Shown here: positions 16,035 to 25,096 of the stretch, one piece after another | Numbering within the stretch: the stretch's first letter is position 1 | How the letters are laid out: the number at the start of each line of letters is the position of its first letter | NCBI GenBank assembly: GCA_965278985.1 | Contig: OZ257131.1 | Coordinates: forward strand, 806,001-870,000 | DNA: 64,000 nt | Source: CAISIP01 sp965278985 | GTDB taxonomy: Bacteria > Pseudomonadota > Gammaproteobacteria > Burkholderiales > Burkholderiaceae_C | Reading direction: 5' to 3' | Notes under the pieces: model-generated | Seen by the model: only the letters and a program-made list of their open reading frames with translations | The model's database searches: none | What the model was told of the DNA's origin: nothing | Translations under genes and position numbers: made by a program

Positions 16035-16688
16035 ATGCCATCGTCTTGCCCCGTCGCGATCTCTCGCCGCGACCTTCTCATCGCCACGGCCAGCGCCAGC
16101 GCGGCCACGGCCACGCCGGCCCTCGCTGCCGATGTGTCCGCCCAGCCCACGCCCTCCGCCATGGACACCTCGCCCACCGGCCGCGTGAGCCTCACCGTCA
16201 ACGGGGAGCGCCACCACCTGGTGATGGACACACGTACTTCGCTGCTCGACACGCTGCGCGAGCACCTGCACCTCACCGGCACCAAGAAGGGTTGCGACCA
16301 TGGCCAGTGCGGTGCCTGCACGGTCATCGCGGACGGCCGGCGCATCAACTCCTGCCTCACGCTGGCCGTGATGTACGACGGCAGCAAGATCACCACCATC
16401 GAGGGCCTGGGCACGCCGCGCAAGCTACACCCAATGCAGTCGGCCTTCGTCAAGCACGACGGCTACCAGTGCGGCTACTGCACGCCCGGGCAGATCTGCT
16501 CGGCCGTTGCGGTGCTCGACGAAGTCAAGGCAGGCATCCCGAGCCATGTGAGCGCCGACCTGCTGGCGCGCCCGCGCGCCACGAACGAGGAACTGCGCGA
16601 GCGCATGAGCGGCAACATCTGCCGCTGCGGCGCGTACTCCAACATCGCCGAGGCCATGGCCGAGGTGGCAGGGGGGAGCGCAGCATGA
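16035..16688 (+). CDS. paoA: Aldehyde oxidoreductase, 2Fe-2S subunit (PaoA/YagT)
   Basis: 217 residues with a twin-arginine signal ('ISRRDLLIATASASAA', 9-24), so the complex is exported folded. An N-terminal plant-type 2Fe-2S domain holds 'GCDHGQCGACTV' plus 'NSCLTL'; a C-terminal [2Fe-2S]-binding helical domain holds 'CGYCTPGQ' and 'NICRCGAY'. In E. coli PaoABC oxidises aromatic and other aldehydes to acids in the periplasm. Electrons pass from the molybdenum site through these clusters to FAD on PaoB. It overlaps paoB by ATGA. Confidence 0.93.
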   Translation: MPSSCPVAISRRDLLIATASASAATATPALAADVSAQPTPSAMDTSPTGRVSLTVNGERHHLVMDTRTSLLDTLREHLHLTGTKKGCDHGQCGACTVIADGRRINSCLTLAVMYDGSKITTIEGLGTPRKLHPMQSAFVKHDGYQCGYCTPGQICSAVAVLDEVKAGIPSHVSADLLARPRATNEELRERMSGNICRCGAYSNIAEAMAEVAGGSAA

Positions 16689-17650
16689 AATCCTTCAGCT
16701 ACCAACGCGCCCGCACCCCGGCCGAGGCCGTGTCGGCCGCGGCCCGCCAGCCCGGCGCGCGCTTTATCGCAGGGGGCACTAACCTGCTGGACCTGATGAA
16801 GCTGCAGATCGAGGCGCCCGCGCACCTCATCGACGTGACCGGCCTGGGCCTGGACCGCATCCGGCCGCAGCCCGGTGGGGGCTTGAGCATCGGCGCCATG
16901 GTGCGCAACACCGACCTGGCCGCCGACATGCGCGTGCGGCGCGACTACGCGGTGTTGTCGCGCGCACTGCTGGCCGGCGCCTCGGGCCAGCTGCGCAACA
17001 TGGCCACCACGGCGGGCAACCTGCTGCAACGCACGCGCTGCCCGTATTTCTACGACACGGACCAGCCCTGCAACAAGCGCCAGCCCGGCAGCGGTTGTTC
17101 GGCCATCGGCGGCTACACCCGGCAGCACGCCATCCTCGGCACCAGCGAGGCCTGCATCGCCACGCACCCCAGCGACATGGCGGTGGCTATGCGCGTGCTG
17201 GATGCCACGGTGGAAACGCTGCGGCCCGATGGCAGCCCACGCAGCATCCCGATCGCCGACTTCCACCGGTTGCCCGGCAACACGCCGCATGTGGAGACGG
17301 CGCTGGAGCCCAGCGAACTCATCACGGCCGTGACCCTGCCGCGCCCCGTCGGCGGGCGGCATGTCTACCGCAAGGTGCGCGACCGCGCCTCCTACGCCTT
17401 CGCGCTGGTATCGGTGGCCGCCATCGTGCAGCCCGGCGGCACGGCACGCGTCGCGCTGGGCGGCGTGGCGCACAAGCCCTGGCGCGTGGAAGCGGCTGAA
17501 GCCACTCCCGTCACCGGTGCCACCGGTGCCGGCGCCATGGCCGCGCAGCTGCTGGCCGGTGCGCGCACCACGCCCCACAACGACTTCAAACCGGTGCTGG
17601 TGGAGCGCACGCTCGCCGCGGCGCTGGCCGACGCCACCGCAAGGACCTGA
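16685..17650 (+). CDS. paoB: Aldehyde oxidoreductase, FAD-binding subunit (PaoB/YagS)
   Basis: 321 residues. The FAD-binding domain of the xanthine dehydrogenase family is clear: 'ARFIAGGTNLLDLMKLQI' near the N-terminus and 'RNMATTAGNLLQRTRCPYFYD' around residues 104-124. The Cys-rich stretch after it ('CPYFYDTDQPCNKRQPGSGCSA') matches the extra 4Fe-4S site of E. coli PaoB. It has no signal peptide and would be co-exported with PaoA. It lies between paoA (4-bp overlap) and paoC (2-bp gap). Confidence 0.92.
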   Translation: MKSFSYQRARTPAEAVSAAARQPGARFIAGGTNLLDLMKLQIEAPAHLIDVTGLGLDRIRPQPGGGLSIGAMVRNTDLAADMRVRRDYAVLSRALLAGASGQLRNMATTAGNLLQRTRCPYFYDTDQPCNKRQPGSGCSAIGGYTRQHAILGTSEACIATHPSDMAVAMRVLDATVETLRPDGSPRSIPIADFHRLPGNTPHVETALEPSELITAVTLPRPVGGRHVYRKVRDRASYAFALVSVAAIVQPGGTARVALGGVAHKPWRVEAAEATPVTGATGAGAMAAQLLAGARTTPHNDFKPVLVERTLAAALADATART

Positions 17651-17652
17651 GC

Positions 17653-19857
17653 ATGAAATTCGACACCCCCGCCACCACCAACCCCATCGACCGCCTGCGT
17701 GTCGTGGGCCTGCCGCTGGAGCGCATCGACGGTCCGATGAAGACCACCGGCATCGCACCGTATGCCTACGAGCGCCATGACGTGGTCAAGGACCCCGCCT
17801 ATGGCGTGGTCGTCGGCGCCGGCATCGCCAAGGGCCGCATCATCGGCATGGACCTGCAGGCCGCACGCGCGGCACCCGGCGTGCTGGCCATCGTCACCGC
17901 GCAGAACGCCGGCGCACTCGGCAAGGGCAAGCTGAACACCGCGCCGCTGCTGGGCGGACCGCAGGTCACGCACTACCACCAGGCCGTGGCGCTGGTGGTG
18001 GCGCGCAGTTTCGAGCAGGCGCGCGCCGCCGCGATGCTGGTGAAGGTGGACTACGCGCCCGAGACGGGCCGCTTCGACCTCGCCGCAGCGCGCCCCTCGG
18101 CGCCCCTGGCCAAGGAGAACGAGAACAGCGGCCCCACGCAGACCGCGGTCGGCAACTTCGACACCGCCTTCGCGGCTGCGCCGGTGCAGCTGGACGCCAC
18201 CTACACCACGCCCGACCAGTCGCACGCCATGATGGAGCCGCACGCCACGCTGGCAGCCTGGCAGGGCGACCAGCTCACCGTGTGGACCTCCAACCAGATG
18301 ATCGACTGGAGCACCGGCGACCTGGCGAAGACCTTGGGTATCCCGAAGGAAAAGGTGCGCCTGGTTTCCCCGTTCATCGGTGGCGGCTTCGGCGGCAAGC
18401 TCTTCGTACGGGCCGACGCGGTATTGGCGGCACTTGGCGCACGCGCCGCGGGCCGGCCGGTCAAGGTGGCGCTGCAACGCCCGCTGATCGCCAACAACAC
18501 CACCCACCGTCCCGCGACCATCCAGCGCATCCGCATCGGCGCCACGGCGGACGGCGGCATCACCGCGATCGCGCACGAGAGCTGGTCCGGCGACCTGCCG
18601 GGCGGCGGCCCCGAGACCGCCGTGAACCAGACGCGCCTGCTGTATGCCGGTGCCCACCGCATGACGGCCATGCGCCTGGCCGAGCTCGACCTGCCCGAGG
18701 GCAACGCCATGCGTGCACCCGGCGAAGCGCCCGGGATGATGGCCCTGGAAGTGGCGATGGACGAGCTGGCCGAGCGGCTGCAGATGGACCCCGTCGCGCT
18801 GCGCATCCGCAACGACACGATGGTGGACCCGGAGAAGCCCGCGCGCCCGTTCTCGCAGCGGCGTCTGGCGGACTGCCTGCGCCTGGGTTCGGAGCGCTTC
18901 GGATGGGCCCGTCGCACGCCGCGGCCCGGCCAGGTGCGTGAAGGCCGGTGGCTGGTCGGCATGGGCATGGCGTCGGCCCTGCGCAACAACATGCAGCAGA
19001 AGTCCGCGGCACGCGTGCGGCTCGACGCGCGCGGCCGCGTGACGGTGGAGACCGACATGACCGACATCGGCACCGGCACCTACACCATCGTGGCGCAGAC
19101 AGCCGCCGAGGTGATGGGTGTGCCCATGGGTGCCGTGCTGGTGCGGCTGGGCGATTCGTCCTTCCCCGTGTCCTGCGGCTCGGGCGGCCAGTGGGGGGCC
19201 AACAACGCCACGGCCGGCGTGTATGCGGCCTGCATGAAGCTGCGCGAGGCGGTGGCGCAGCGGCTGGGGCTGGACCCGGCGCAGGCGGACTTCGCCGATG
19301 GCATGGTGCAGGCGGGCGCGCGCAGCATCCCCCTGGGCCGCGCGGCGGCGCAGGGCGAGCTGGTGGCCGAGGACGCCATTGAATACGGCGACCTCGACAA
19401 GAAGATGCAGCAGTCCACCTTCGGCGCGCATTTCGTGGAAGTGGGCGTGGACGCGTTCACGGCCGAGATCCGCGTGCGGCGCATGCTGGCCGTGTGCGCG
19501 GCAGGCCGCATCCTGAACCCCAAGTCCGCACGCAGCCAGGTAATCGGCGCGATGACCATGGGCGTTGGCGCGGCGCTGATGGAGGAGCTGGCCGTGGACA
19601 AGCGCCGCGGCTTCTTCGTGAACCATGACCTCGCGGGTTACGAGGTGCCGGTGCACGCCGACATTCCGCACCAGGAGGTGGTGTTCCTCGACGAGACAGA
19701 CCCGATGTCCTCGCCGATGAAGGCCAAGGGCGTGGGGGAGCTGGGCATCTGCGGTGTCGGCGCCGCGGTGGCCAACGCCATCTACAACGCCACCGGCGTG
19801 CGAGTGCGTGAATATCCCGTCACGCTGGACAAGCTGCTGCGCAACATGCCTGCGTAA
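17653..19857 (+). CDS. paoC: Aldehyde oxidoreductase, molybdopterin-binding subunit (PaoC/YagR)
   Basis: 734 residues, close to the length of E. coli PaoC. The molybdenum-cytosine-dinucleotide-binding large-subunit signatures are present: 'PFIGGGFGGKLF', 'AMRAPGEAPGMMALE', 'GSGGQWGANNATAG', and the catalytic glutamate in 'KGVGELGICGVGAAVANAI' near the C-terminus. It binds the aldehyde and carries out the hydroxylation. Insertion of the cofactor normally needs a PaoD/XdhC-like chaperone, which is not encoded next to it here. Confidence 0.93.
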   Translation: MKFDTPATTNPIDRLRVVGLPLERIDGPMKTTGIAPYAYERHDVVKDPAYGVVVGAGIAKGRIIGMDLQAARAAPGVLAIVTAQNAGALGKGKLNTAPLLGGPQVTHYHQAVALVVARSFEQARAAAMLVKVDYAPETGRFDLAAARPSAPLAKENENSGPTQTAVGNFDTAFAAAPVQLDATYTTPDQSHAMMEPHATLAAWQGDQLTVWTSNQMIDWSTGDLAKTLGIPKEKVRLVSPFIGGGFGGKLFVRADAVLAALGARAAGRPVKVALQRPLIANNTTHRPATIQRIRIGATADGGITAIAHESWSGDLPGGGPETAVNQTRLLYAGAHRMTAMRLAELDLPEGNAMRAPGEAPGMMALEVAMDELAERLQMDPVALRIRNDTMVDPEKPARPFSQRRLADCLRLGSERFGWARRTPRPGQVREGRWLVGMGMASALRNNMQQKSAARVRLDARGRVTVETDMTDIGTGTYTIVAQTAAEVMGVPMGAVLVRLGDSSFPVSCGSGGQWGANNATAGVYAACMKLREAVAQRLGLDPAQADFADGMVQAGARSIPLGRAAAQGELVAEDAIEYGDLDKKMQQSTFGAHFVEVGVDAFTAEIRVRRMLAVCAAGRILNPKSARSQVIGAMTMGVGAALMEELAVDKRRGFFVNHDLAGYEVPVHADIPHQEVVFLDETDPMSSPMKAKGVGELGICGVGAAVANAIYNATGVRVREYPVTLDKLLRNMPA

Positions 19858-19936
19858 TACGTCCTCGACGCCCTGCGTGGGACGCCAAACTCCCATCGAG
19901 TGCACCCGTGGAACCGGCTCTGCCGGGCCACCGGGT

Positions 19937-19996
19937 GCGCCCCCCAGTGGGGGGTATAGGACGCTACACGCAGTGAGCGTCCGTAACGGGGGGCGC
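19937..19996. terminator. Nested hairpin between convergent paoC and the MORN-like gene
   Basis: GCG plus six C (19937-19945) pairs with six G plus CGC (19988-19996). Inside it GGACGCT (19959-19965) pairs with AGCGTCC (19976-19982). An alternative 6-bp hairpin, six C / agt / six G, lies at 19940-19954. The position between convergent genes suggests a bidirectional terminator or a dispersed palindromic repeat. There is no U-rich tail. Confidence 0.5.
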
Positions 19997-20003
19997 TCTA
20001 TTA

Positions 20004-21179
20004 CTATTTGGCGAAGGCCTTGCGCGAGCCGTCCTCGAAGACCTCGTCGTCGCGCTGCAGCTGGCCGTCCTCGGCCCAGTTGCGCTCACGCCGCAGGCGG
20101 CCCTGCGCGTCGAAGGTGGACTCTGACACGCGCCGCCCCTGCTCGTCGAAACGCTGGTGGGCACCCGTGGGGACCTGCCGGCCGCCGCGTTCGGCCAGCG
20201 TGTAGCGCCCCAGGCCGCTGCGCTGGCCGTTGTCGTGGAAGGTCGTGACCTCCAGTTCGCGCTGGGCGCCGCTGCCGGAATAAACGGCCTTGCTGCGCGG
20301 CTGGCCGTTGAGGTACCAGGTATCGTTGGCCAGCAGCTCGCCCTCGGGCGTCCAGCGCTGTTCGCGCACGAGGGTGCCACGTTCGGAGAATTCGGCCTCG
20401 CGCTGGCGGATGCTACCGCGCTCGGTGACGCGCCAGGCCACGTCACGCTGCAACGTACCGTCGCTGGTGAAGCGCTTTTCCGTGCGCTGCGTCTCGGCGA
20501 TCTCCTGCAACACCGCGACCTTGCCGTTGTCGTGCAGGTCTTCCACGCGCGTGCGCCTGCCGGCAGCAAACTCCATGCGCGTGCGCACATTGCCACGGCC
20601 ATCGAAGAGTTCCACCTTCGACGGCGCGGCGCTGCCGAAGCCGCACAGGCGCGCATCGTCCACGGCGGGCGCCAGCATGGCCGTGTCGGCGCAACGCAGC
20701 GACTGCAGCTTGCCCTGCGCCGTGAACTCGGCCACGGCCTGCTCCTGGCCGCTGGGGGCGTGGAAGGCGGCGCGGCGCAGCGTGCCGTCGGGGTGAAAAC
20801 TGCGTGCCAGGCCCACGGTGCGGCCGTTGTCCTGCGTGCTCTCGCGCAGCACCTGGCCGGTGGGGGAGAACTCGCGCGCCAAGCCCTGCTGGTTGCCCTT
20901 CTCGTTGACGCTGTGTTCCTTGGACAGCTTGCCTTTGTCGTAGAAGCGCACCAGGCCCATGAACACGCCGTTGCGCAGCTCCTGCTCGCGCTGCAGTTCG
21001 CCGCTGTCGCGGTCCTTGCAGCGCATCAGGCCGGTCTTGCCGGCCGTGGTGTTGCCGTTGGCGGGGTTCACGTGTTCGCCGTTGAGTTCGCAGTCCTGCA
21101 CGGCGTGCGCGAAGCCCGCAACGGCGCATAGCAATACCGCGGCGAAGAAGGGGCGCAGGCGTGCAAGGTGGGTCTGCAT
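20004..21179 (-). CDS. Secreted MORN-type repeat protein (YwqK-like)
   Basis: 391 residues from the ATG at 21179 (an upstream ATG at 21218 is also in frame). A signal peptide ends near 'AGFAHA'. The rest repeats a ~22-residue unit of the form 'Y/F-D-xx-G-x-L-xx-E', for example 'FYDKGKLSKE', 'FSPTGQVLRE', 'FHPDGTLRRA', 'FTSDGTLQRD', 'FDAQGRLRRE', at least nine times. This is the MORN_2 pattern seen in proteins labelled YwqK antitoxins; that label rests on repeat similarity and no toxin partner is adjacent. A structural or binding role in the envelope is the safest reading. Confidence 0.7.
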   Translation of the reverse strand: MQTHLARLRPFFAAVLLCAVAGFAHAVQDCELNGEHVNPANGNTTAGKTGLMRCKDRDSGELQREQELRNGVFMGLVRFYDKGKLSKEHSVNEKGNQQGLAREFSPTGQVLRESTQDNGRTVGLARSFHPDGTLRRAAFHAPSGQEQAVAEFTAQGKLQSLRCADTAMLAPAVDDARLCGFGSAAPSKVELFDGRGNVRTRMEFAAGRRTRVEDLHDNGKVAVLQEIAETQRTEKRFTSDGTLQRDVAWRVTERGSIRQREAEFSERGTLVREQRWTPEGELLANDTWYLNGQPRSKAVYSGSGAQRELEVTTFHDNGQRSGLGRYTLAERGGRQVPTGAHQRFDEQGRRVSESTFDAQGRLRRERNWAEDGQLQRDDEVFEDGSRKAFAK

Positions 21180-21547
21180 CAGGGGGTGGGGGTGGAGGAA
21201 GGTTGGCTGGGCGCGCATGCCCGGAGCTTAATCGCTAGGCGGCGTCGCTTGCGGTCAGCGCGACAGGGGGCCGGGTACCGGCGCCGGCGCCGGCGCTGGT
21301 CGTCCATGCGCGCAGCTGTGCGGGTGCGCGTGTCTAGCGCCGCCTCGCGACAGGACGCCCCCGGCATCCACGTGACCCACTGCACAATGGGGCTCCATCA
21401 CTTCCGACTGCCCATGCGCACGTTCCAGCCGCCCATGCCCGACCGGCGCCCGATGCGCTTGGCGCTGGCGCTTACCGTGGCGACCTTTGTGGCGAAGCTG
21501 CTGCGGGCGGTGGCGCCTTCTTCCCCCGCAGCCACGGAAACACCGGC
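21180..21547. other. Divergent intergenic region
   Basis: 368 bases between the MORN-type gene and the DUF4166 gene. It contains a short run of GGCGCC units (about 21278-21296), too short to be a repeat array, and a possible 45-codon reading frame at 21414-21551 listed separately. Promoters for both flanking genes must lie here, but none could be assigned by eye. Confidence 0.4.
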
Positions 21548-21551
21548 ATGA
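21414..21551 (+). CDS. Possible 45-residue small membrane protein
   Basis: The frame begins at ATG 21414 and its TGA overlaps the ATG of the DUF4166 gene (ATGA), which hints at translational coupling. The peptide has a basic start, one hydrophobic segment ('MRLALALTVATFVAKLL') and a Pro/Thr/Ala tail, as in a small single-pass protein. No clear ribosome-binding site is visible and chance open frames are common in such GC-rich DNA, so support is weak. Confidence 0.3.
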   Translation: MRTFQPPMPDRRPMRLALALTVATFVAKLLRAVAPSSPAATETPA

Positions 21552-22081
21552 ACACACCGCTGTATGAGGCGCAGATGGGGCCTGCCTACGTGCGGCTCGA
21601 TGCGTCGGTGCAGCTGCTGCACCGGCTGGCGGGTGCGCATGTGCTGCACGGCGAGGTGCGCATGCAGGCGCCCTGGTCGCCCCTGGGTCGCCTCGCGGCC
21701 AGGCTGGTGGGCGCACCGACCCGCTCGGTCGCGGGGCCGATCCTGTTGCGGCTGGAGGCCGGGCCGCAGCAGGAGCGGTGGACCTGGCAGTTTCCTGGCG
21801 GGGTGATGGCCTGTGTGGTGGCGCCGCAGGCCGGCGGTGTCGACGCGCATCTCGGGCCGCTGCGCATCGCGCTGGCGCCGCAGGAAGATGCGGGCCGGCT
21901 CCGGTTGCAGCCGCTGCGCGCGCGGGTCTTCGGCATGCCGCTTCCTTCCTGGTGGCAACCCCATTTCATCTGGGAGGAGAGCGGCCGCGGCCGCCGCGTC
22001 TACTTCATGGTGCGCACGGCGCTGCCCCTCGTGGGGCCCATCACTGCGTTCACGGGGTACCTCGAATTGCCGGAGGCGTAG
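21548..22081 (+). CDS. DUF4166 domain protein
   Basis: 177 residues covering almost the whole DUF4166 domain: 'PLYEAQMGPAYVRLDASVQLLHR' at the start, 'GRLAARLVGAP' and the closing 'GPITAFTGYL'. It is predicted to be a soluble beta-rich protein without a signal peptide. In other bacteria the domain is often fused to or near a SDR/saccharopine-like reductase or a membrane protein; here no such partner is adjacent. Function unknown. Confidence 0.7.
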   Translation: MNTPLYEAQMGPAYVRLDASVQLLHRLAGAHVLHGEVRMQAPWSPLGRLAARLVGAPTRSVAGPILLRLEAGPQQERWTWQFPGGVMACVVAPQAGGVDAHLGPLRIALAPQEDAGRLRLQPLRARVFGMPLPSWWQPHFIWEESGRGRRVYFMVRTALPLVGPITAFTGYLELPEA

Positions 22082-22300
22082 CCCGGCGCGACCCGGTGTC
22101 CGCCCGCGGATGCGGCCAATCCCGTTGCGCGTACGCCGTGCGGTGGCACAACGGGGGTATGCAAATGCATGACAAGCCGCCAAGATAGCGACCGGGCAAT
22201 GGCGTGCGGCGCGGAGCGTTCCCAGGGGAGAAGCTCCCCCATCGCGCGGCGGTTGCCTGCGCACCATTCGTAGCCACCCATCCATGAGGAGACGGCGACC

Positions 22301-24073
22301 ATGCTGAAGAACATGCGGATTTCCTTTCGCCTGGCCTTGATCCTGGGTCTTCTGCAGCTCCTGCTGCTGGGTGTGGTGGGCATCGCGTTCTGGCAGATGG
22401 GTGTCATGCGCGCGGCGACCCATGACATCGCCGAGGTGTGGCTGCCCAGCGTGGAACACGTGAACCAGCTCAACACCAGCACCTCGCACCTGCGCATGGG
22501 CGAGTTCCAGCATGTGCTCAACACCGATGCCAAAGCGATGGCGGGCATCGAGCAGGTCATGGCCACGACGCTGGCGGCGTTCGAGGACGACCGCAAAGCG
22601 TATGTCGCGCTGATCTCCAACGACGAGGAGCGCAAGCTCTACGAGCGCTTCGCGGCGAAGTGGAAGCAGTACATGCAGGTGCACGACCAGGTGCTGGCGT
22701 TGTCGCGCAACAACGACAACGAGAAGGCCCAGGCCTTGTTGGAGGGGGATGCGGCCAAGGTGTTCGACGAAGCGGGTGCGATGCTGCAGCGCCTCGTCGA
22801 ACTCAATGGCAAGGGGGCGGATGCATCGTCCGTGGCGTCCGAGCAGGCGTTTTTCTCGGCGCGCCTGGTGCTGCTGGTGGCGGTGGCCGCGGCGCTGGTG
22901 GTGGCCGTGGCACTGGGGGCCTGGATGATCCGCTCGATCACGGCGCCCCTGCGGGAAGCCGCGGGTGCCGCGGACCGCGTGGCCTCGGGCGACCTCACAG
23001 GCGCCATCGACGTGAGTTCGCAGGACGAGACGGGCCGCGTGCTGCATGCGCTGCAGCGCATGCAGGCCAGCCTGGTGCAGGTGGTGTCGCGCGTGCGGCT
23101 GAACTCCGAGAGCGTTGCCACGGCCAGCGCCCAGATCGCGCAGGGCAACCAGGACTTGAGCCAGCGTACCGAGGAACAAGCCAGCGCGCTGGAAGAGACC
23201 GCGGCGACCATGGACGAACTCGGATCGACGGTGCGCAACAACGCCGAGAGCGCCAAGCAGGCCAACCAGCTCGCGCAGGGCGCCTCCACCGTCGCCACGC
23301 AGGGCGGCGAGGTGGTGGGGCAGGTCGTGACCACCATGCGCGGCATCAGCGACAGCAGCCGGCGCATCGGCGACATCATCGGCGTGATCGACGGCATCGC
23401 CTTCCAGACCAACATCCTGGCGCTGAATGCCGCCGTGGAAGCCGCCCGCGCCGGCGAGCAGGGGCGCGGCTTCGCGGTCGTGGCGGGTGAGGTGCGCGCG
23501 CTGGCGCAACGCAGCGCGGAGGCCGCCAAGGAGATCAAGGCCCTGATCGGCCGCAGCGTGGAGCAGGTGGAGCAGGGCACGGCGCTGGTGGACCAGGCCG
23601 GCCAGACTATGGGCGAGATCGTCGGCGCCATTCAGCGCGTGCGTGACATCGTGGCGGAGATCACGACGGCGAGCGTGGAACAGAGTTCCGGGGTTCAGCA
23701 GGTGGGTGAAGCAGTGAACCAGATGGACCACGCGACCCAGCGCAATGCGGCGCTGGTGGAGGAAAGCGCGGCCGCGGCGCAGAGTCTGCAGGAGCAGGCG
23801 CAGCAGCTGGTGCAGGCGGTCGCGGTGTTCAAGCTGGCGGACGAGGGGCGCTATGCCGCCGTCGCACCGGTGCCAACGCGTGCTGCCACTGCCAAGGCCT
23901 CCGCTCCAGCGCGGACTGCGGAGCGCCGGCAGCCTGCCGCACTGGCCAAGGCAGCGACCAGGGCGTCTGCGAAGGCTGCCCCTTCGATTGCCACGTCCCG
24001 GCCCGCCGCGGACGATGCCCGCCGTGATGAACGGGTCGCGACCGCAGGGAGAGACGACTGGGAGACTTTCTGA
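22301..24073 (+). CDS. Methyl-accepting chemotaxis protein
   Basis: 590 residues. TM1 at ~11-32, a periplasmic four-helix-bundle sensor domain at ~33-187, TM2 at ~188-210, HAMP at ~211-263, then the long signalling coiled coil with the conserved hairpin tip ('DIIGVIDGIAFQTNILALNAAVEAARAGEQGRGFAVVAGEVR'), which binds CheA and CheW. After an Ala/Pro-rich linker the C-terminus ends in DWETF (586-590), the tether that recruits CheR/CheB. Ligand unknown. It stands alone, and the 219 bases before it hold no promoter I could assign. Confidence 0.95.
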   Translation: MLKNMRISFRLALILGLLQLLLLGVVGIAFWQMGVMRAATHDIAEVWLPSVEHVNQLNTSTSHLRMGEFQHVLNTDAKAMAGIEQVMATTLAAFEDDRKAYVALISNDEERKLYERFAAKWKQYMQVHDQVLALSRNNDNEKAQALLEGDAAKVFDEAGAMLQRLVELNGKGADASSVASEQAFFSARLVLLVAVAAALVVAVALGAWMIRSITAPLREAAGAADRVASGDLTGAIDVSSQDETGRVLHALQRMQASLVQVVSRVRLNSESVATASAQIAQGNQDLSQRTEEQASALEETAATMDELGSTVRNNAESAKQANQLAQGASTVATQGGEVVGQVVTTMRGISDSSRRIGDIIGVIDGIAFQTNILALNAAVEAARAGEQGRGFAVVAGEVRALAQRSAEAAKEIKALIGRSVEQVEQGTALVDQAGQTMGEIVGAIQRVRDIVAEITTASVEQSSGVQQVGEAVNQMDHATQRNAALVEESAAAAQSLQEQAQQLVQAVAVFKLADEGRYAAVAPVPTRAATAKASAPARTAERRQPAALAKAATRASAKAAPSIATSRPAADDARRDERVATAGRDDWETF

Positions 24074-24097
24074 TGCCGGAGGGCCGAGGCGGCCCCG

Positions 24098-25066
24098 TTA
24101 CTCGGGCTTGATGCCCAGGTCCTTCACCATCTTGCCGTAACGCACTTCCTCGCGCTGCATCAGATCCGCCAGCTGCTCGGGCGTGGAGGCCACGACCTCG
24201 GCACCCAGCTGTCCGAGGCGCTCCTTCACGTCGGGGCTGTTGAGGATGGCGACGGACTCGGCGTTCAGGCGGTCGATCACGGCCTTCGGTGTGCCGGCCG
24301 GTGCCAGCAACGCGCCCCAGGACGTGGCGCCATACCCCGGCACGCCGGACTCGGCCACGGTGGGCACATTGGGCAGCAGCGCAGAACGCTGCGGGCCGGC
24401 GACGGCCAGCACCTTGAGCTTGCCGCTGGTCACGTGCGGCTGCACCGAGGCCAGCGCGTCGAACATGACCTGTGTGCGGTTGGAGATCAGGTCGGCATGG
24501 GCGGCGGTGCTGCCTTTGTAGGGGATGTGCTCCAGCTGGATGCCGGCCCCCTGCTTGAGCATCTCGGCGAAGAACTGCGGGTTGCTGCCCGCGCCGGAGG
24601 AGGCATAACTCATGCTGCCGGGCTTGGCCTTGGCCATCGCGATCACGTCGGCCACCGAGTTCACGCCCAGCGTGGCGGGCACGACCATCACCAGCTGCAC
24701 GTTGGCGGTCTGCGTGATGGGGGCGAAGCTCTTGATGGGGTCGTAGGGCAGGTTGGCGAACAGCGCCTTGTTGACCACGTGCGAACTGGCAACGAAGGCC
24801 AGCGTGTATCCGTCGGGTGCGGCCTTGGCCACGGCGTCGGTGCCGATCACGCCGCTGGCGCCGGCCTTGTTCTCCACGGTGACGGCCTGGCCGAACTTCG
24901 CGGTCATGCGGTCGGCCAGCAGGCGGGCCGTGATGTCGGAGGCGCCGCCCACGGTGTAGGGGACGATGATCTTGATGGGTTTCGTAGGCCAGGCCTGGGC
25001 GAAGGCGGTGCCTGCCAGCGACAGGGCTGCGGCGGCGAGCAGGGTGCGGCGGGGGAGGGTGGTCAT
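24098..25066 (-). CDS. Bug/TctC-family periplasmic substrate-binding protein
   Basis: 322 residues with a Sec or Tat-like signal ('PRRTLLAAAALSLAGTAFAQA', cut after about residue 24). The Bug-family opening 'WPTKPIKIIVPYTVGGASDITARLLADRM' and the ligand loop 'NKAGASGVIGTDAVAKAAPDGYTL' are present. Such proteins bind carboxylates or small aromatics and feed tripartite tricarboxylate transporters; no TctA/TctB is in the window. It is the last gene of the minus-strand sugar/sugar-acid run, 30 bp after the enolase-superfamily gene, so its ligand may be the acid that enzyme uses. Confidence 0.88.
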   Translation of the reverse strand: MTTLPRRTLLAAAALSLAGTAFAQAWPTKPIKIIVPYTVGGASDITARLLADRMTAKFGQAVTVENKAGASGVIGTDAVAKAAPDGYTLAFVASSHVVNKALFANLPYDPIKSFAPITQTANVQLVMVVPATLGVNSVADVIAMAKAKPGSMSYASSGAGSNPQFFAEMLKQGAGIQLEHIPYKGSTAAHADLISNRTQVMFDALASVQPHVTSGKLKVLAVAGPQRSALLPNVPTVAESGVPGYGATSWGALLAPAGTPKAVIDRLNAESVAILNSPDVKERLGQLGAEVVASTPEQLADLMQREEVRYGKMVKDLGIKPE

Positions 25067-25096
25067 GGGGAGGTCTCCTCGTTGGTTGGTCGATGA

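Noticed and set aside
20004..21179. MORN-type protein as the antitoxin of a toxin-antitoxin system
   Set aside because: The antitoxin label rests on repeat similarity; the protein has a signal peptide and no neighbouring toxin gene.
21278..21296. Short run of GGCGCC units, considered as a tandem repeat or CRISPR-like array
   Set aside because: Only about three units, no spacers, ordinary for this base composition.
24074..24097. Terminator between the chemoreceptor and the Bug gene
   Set aside because: GGGCC/GGCCC is a 5-bp GC hairpin without a T tract, too weak to call in this composition.
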